Origin: Tanytarsus gracilentus | Taxonomy: Eukaryota; Arthropoda; Insecta; Diptera; Chironomidae | Reading direction: 5' to 3' | DNA length: 64,000 nt | Assembly (NCBI GenBank): GCA_038502055.1 | Contig: JAXRKN010000039.1 | Location: 2,728,001 to 2,792,000, forward strand | Part shown: positions 61,900 through 64,000 of the stretch, one piece after another | How positions within the stretch are numbered: the first letter of the stretch is position 1 | How the letters are laid out: every line of letters starts with the position of its first letter | Position numbers and translations under genes: made by a program | The notes under the pieces: generated by a model | Databases searched by the model: none | What the model saw: the letters and a program-made list of their open reading frames with translations, nothing else | What the model was told of the DNA's origin: nothing

Positions 61900-62036
61900 A
61901 TTTGTAGCAACGTAGAAAATTCTTTACGGATGCGAATGGAAACCTAACACACAAGCACTTCACAATGGATCCAGTAAATGTCATCAGGGCGCCTTCATTG
62001 AAACGTGGAAAAGCTGATGAGCGTCTTACTGATCGA
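61900..62036 (+). CDS. Candidate first coding exon of a gene continuing to the right
   Basis: A canonical acceptor (TTTTCTCACACAG) is followed by 65 nt of possible leader. Then an ATG at 61965 opens 24 codons (MDPVNVIRAPSLKRGKADER...) ending at a strong donor, CGA|GTGAGT, in phase 0. The composition is polar and basic, not the Phe/Lys noise of nearby chance frames. A five-codon upstream frame starts at 61929. No second exon was found before the window end, so any intron exceeds 1.9 kb. I do not recognise the protein. Confidence 0.35.
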
Positions 62037-64000
62037 GTGAGTAGACATTTGAGATTTCTATTGACCTTTTTCATCGTACATAGCTATGCGTATATGAAAT
62101 GCGAAATCATTGACTTTAATGATCCTCCATCGTGTCACAACCTTGATGCAATTTGAATAAAATCAATATAACACTCCTTCATCGATATTGACGGAAGTAA
62201 ATCAGACGTTAAAAAATTTAATAAAGCGCGAAAATTTCCATCTCTTCCGCTTGAATCGAGCGCATGTTGCGATTGTTGTCTAAGCTCAAGGCAACGACGA
62301 AGAAAAAATTCACAAACACGAACATAGAGATTTTTGAGAGCTATATTTCTAGTAAGTGAGGAGGAAAATAATAATCGTGAGAGATAAGAGTGAAAAGCTT
62401 TTCGGTGAATCTCTTTATCGCAAAAAAAAATTGAGTTGCGGCTTTTAATCGCCTCCGAAGAGTGCGCGGTGATTGTTAGAAAAAATTTTAATCTTCATCG
62501 GAACGCAATTGCGCGATAATTAATTTATTTTTGCTCGTCTCTCGCCTTGATATTGACAGTGAACAGTTTTTTTACGATACCGCAGAATCGAATCATGGAA
62601 GTTAACAATACACGCCATATGGCGCTTTTGTGTTCGTGCAAGTGATAAGAAAAGTATTTTTATAATCGATGGCGTTGTAGACCAACGAAAATAAAAGTTT
62701 TACTCATATAGTCAGTGGGTGGACGGCGAGGCGACTAGCGTGTCTCGTCGCTGTAAAAATAAAAAGAGATTGAAAGTGAAATTTTTAATTAAAAAATGCT
62801 ATACACTCGATGTGACAATGTAAGTGATGACCATATAAACTTTTTTTTATCAGGATGTTTATCAGTTGATATCTTGTTTTTTGGATATCTCTATGAGATC
62901 AGCGAGACAAAAAAGAATTGAGATAATTTTTATAAAAAAAGCTTAAAGTTTTAAAATTTTTATAACTAAAAACAAACTTCAGAGTAAAGAATTGAAACTT
63001 TCCTCAATTAACTTCAGTTTTTACCTAAAAACTTTTATATTAGCTACATTCCTTGATAGCTGTCGTAATAAAATGCCATGAAGAAAAAAATTGTCGTGCT
63101 CGAGAAAGATTTTACTTGAGATAAGAATGTAAAAAATTAACTTATTTTCTATTTCACATAACAAACATGAGATTTGAGATAAAAATCAGGAAAAACAAAT
63201 GAAATAACTTGCAGACAATTTTTTGCATCCCACAAAACAAAATAGCTTTCGAGAGCATATAATTCATGTACGAAAAAATGTTAAACATGCCCAATAACAA
63301 TCGTCCTAAATTGTTTACAAACTTCTGCGATATTTTTTTTCTACTACAAAATACACACGACGGAAGGTGTACGAGATCAAATTTAGATATTTTGCTTGAT
63401 CGCCTTTTTTTATTGTCATCGGCACCATGGCCGTCATTGACAGTATCGCATGTGTGATAAATGGAATTTTATAGTTTGGCTTCGTGAAAAAAAATTTTCG
63501 GGGCAAAAAATCTTGCTAGCCAAGGGAAGTAAAAAAATTAATAAAACTTATTTTTTTTAAATAAAATATTTTGACTTAAAATTCAGAACGGATTCAATAT
63601 AATTTTATGATTTTTTAACGTGTCAAAAAAACTTATAAACGGAAGAAAAAAAAAGAATTTAGTTTGCGAAATAAAATATTTTTCTCGGGTAGTTTAATGG
63701 ACTGCTAGATTGTCTTAATCTCACATAATATTAGTTTTTTGTGTTCGCACTCGGTGAGCTCATAGTCGATAAAAATTATCATCGTCAAAATACACCCACA
63801 ACGAGAATTTTTAAAAAACATTCTTCGAATTGTTATTGTTGGCTGGCGAAAAGATTGATCGAGTGAATCTCATAAAAGTGTTCAGATGAACTGCTAATAT
63901 TAATTTTCCTCTCAGTTCAGGTGGGACTTAAATCCTTCCGCCGCCGCTAATGATTACCTCCATTAACAAATAAAAATGCGTTGTTGGATCGTTTAATTAT
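62037..64000. other. Right-edge non-coding region
   Basis: No supported exon, RNA gene or repeat. If the exon ending at 62036 is real, this is the beginning of its intron. Confidence 0.4.

Overview
This window looks like nuclear DNA of a dipteran insect, most likely a nematoceran midge (Chironomidae or a relative). It is AT-rich, has GT-AG introns often only 50-70 nt long, and carries insect gene families plus a repeat built like the DINE-1/mini-me elements of flies. The species call is inference. Exon models were joined by hand from splice sites, reading-frame phase and family motifs; every spliced model listed keeps frame from start to stop.

Layout. 1-12.5 kb: secreted proteins on the minus strand. 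These are a fragment with a signal peptide running off the left edge and two clip-type trypsin-like serine proteases (372 and 844 aa). 12.5-23 kb: mostly non-coding, holding a Helentron-type (HINE) repeat with 129-bp internal tandem units and a 1.6-kb hAT-like element with a perfect 8-bp target-site duplication. 23-27.6 kb: two tandem pancreatic-lipase-family genes (444 and 370 aa). 27.6-36.5 kb: a transglutaminase on the minus strand with two alternative first exons, one of them an N-myristoylation type. A 640-aa secreted-protein gene lies inside its first intron. 37.9-41.5 kb: a secreted Cys/Thr-rich protein built from repeated 39/40-nt micro-exons, with a second HINE copy in one intron. 43-51 kb: a compact housekeeping block of Arp5 (INO80 subunit), Ndufaf3 nested antiparallel in an Arp5 intron, a sorting nexin 20/21 type gene, mitochondrial cysteine desulfurase Nfs1, and an atypical Rab GTPase. 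51-64 kb: almost gene-free, with one 394-bp MITE and one candidate first coding exon at about 62 kb.

The standout observation is in the transglutaminase. One intron (29671-30906) coincides with a complete 1228-bp hAT-like transposon that has 16-bp terminal inverted repeats and an 8-bp target duplication and sits inside conserved coding sequence. Removing it with a GC donor made at the transposon edge and an AG acceptor supplied by the target duplication restores the reading frame exactly. That is the signature of a transposon that became an intron (an introner), here inside an animal gene.

The proteases, transglutaminase, lipases and Cys-rich proteins are all extracellular or cuticle/haemolymph-type products. 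The Arp5-Rab block is unrelated housekeeping machinery.
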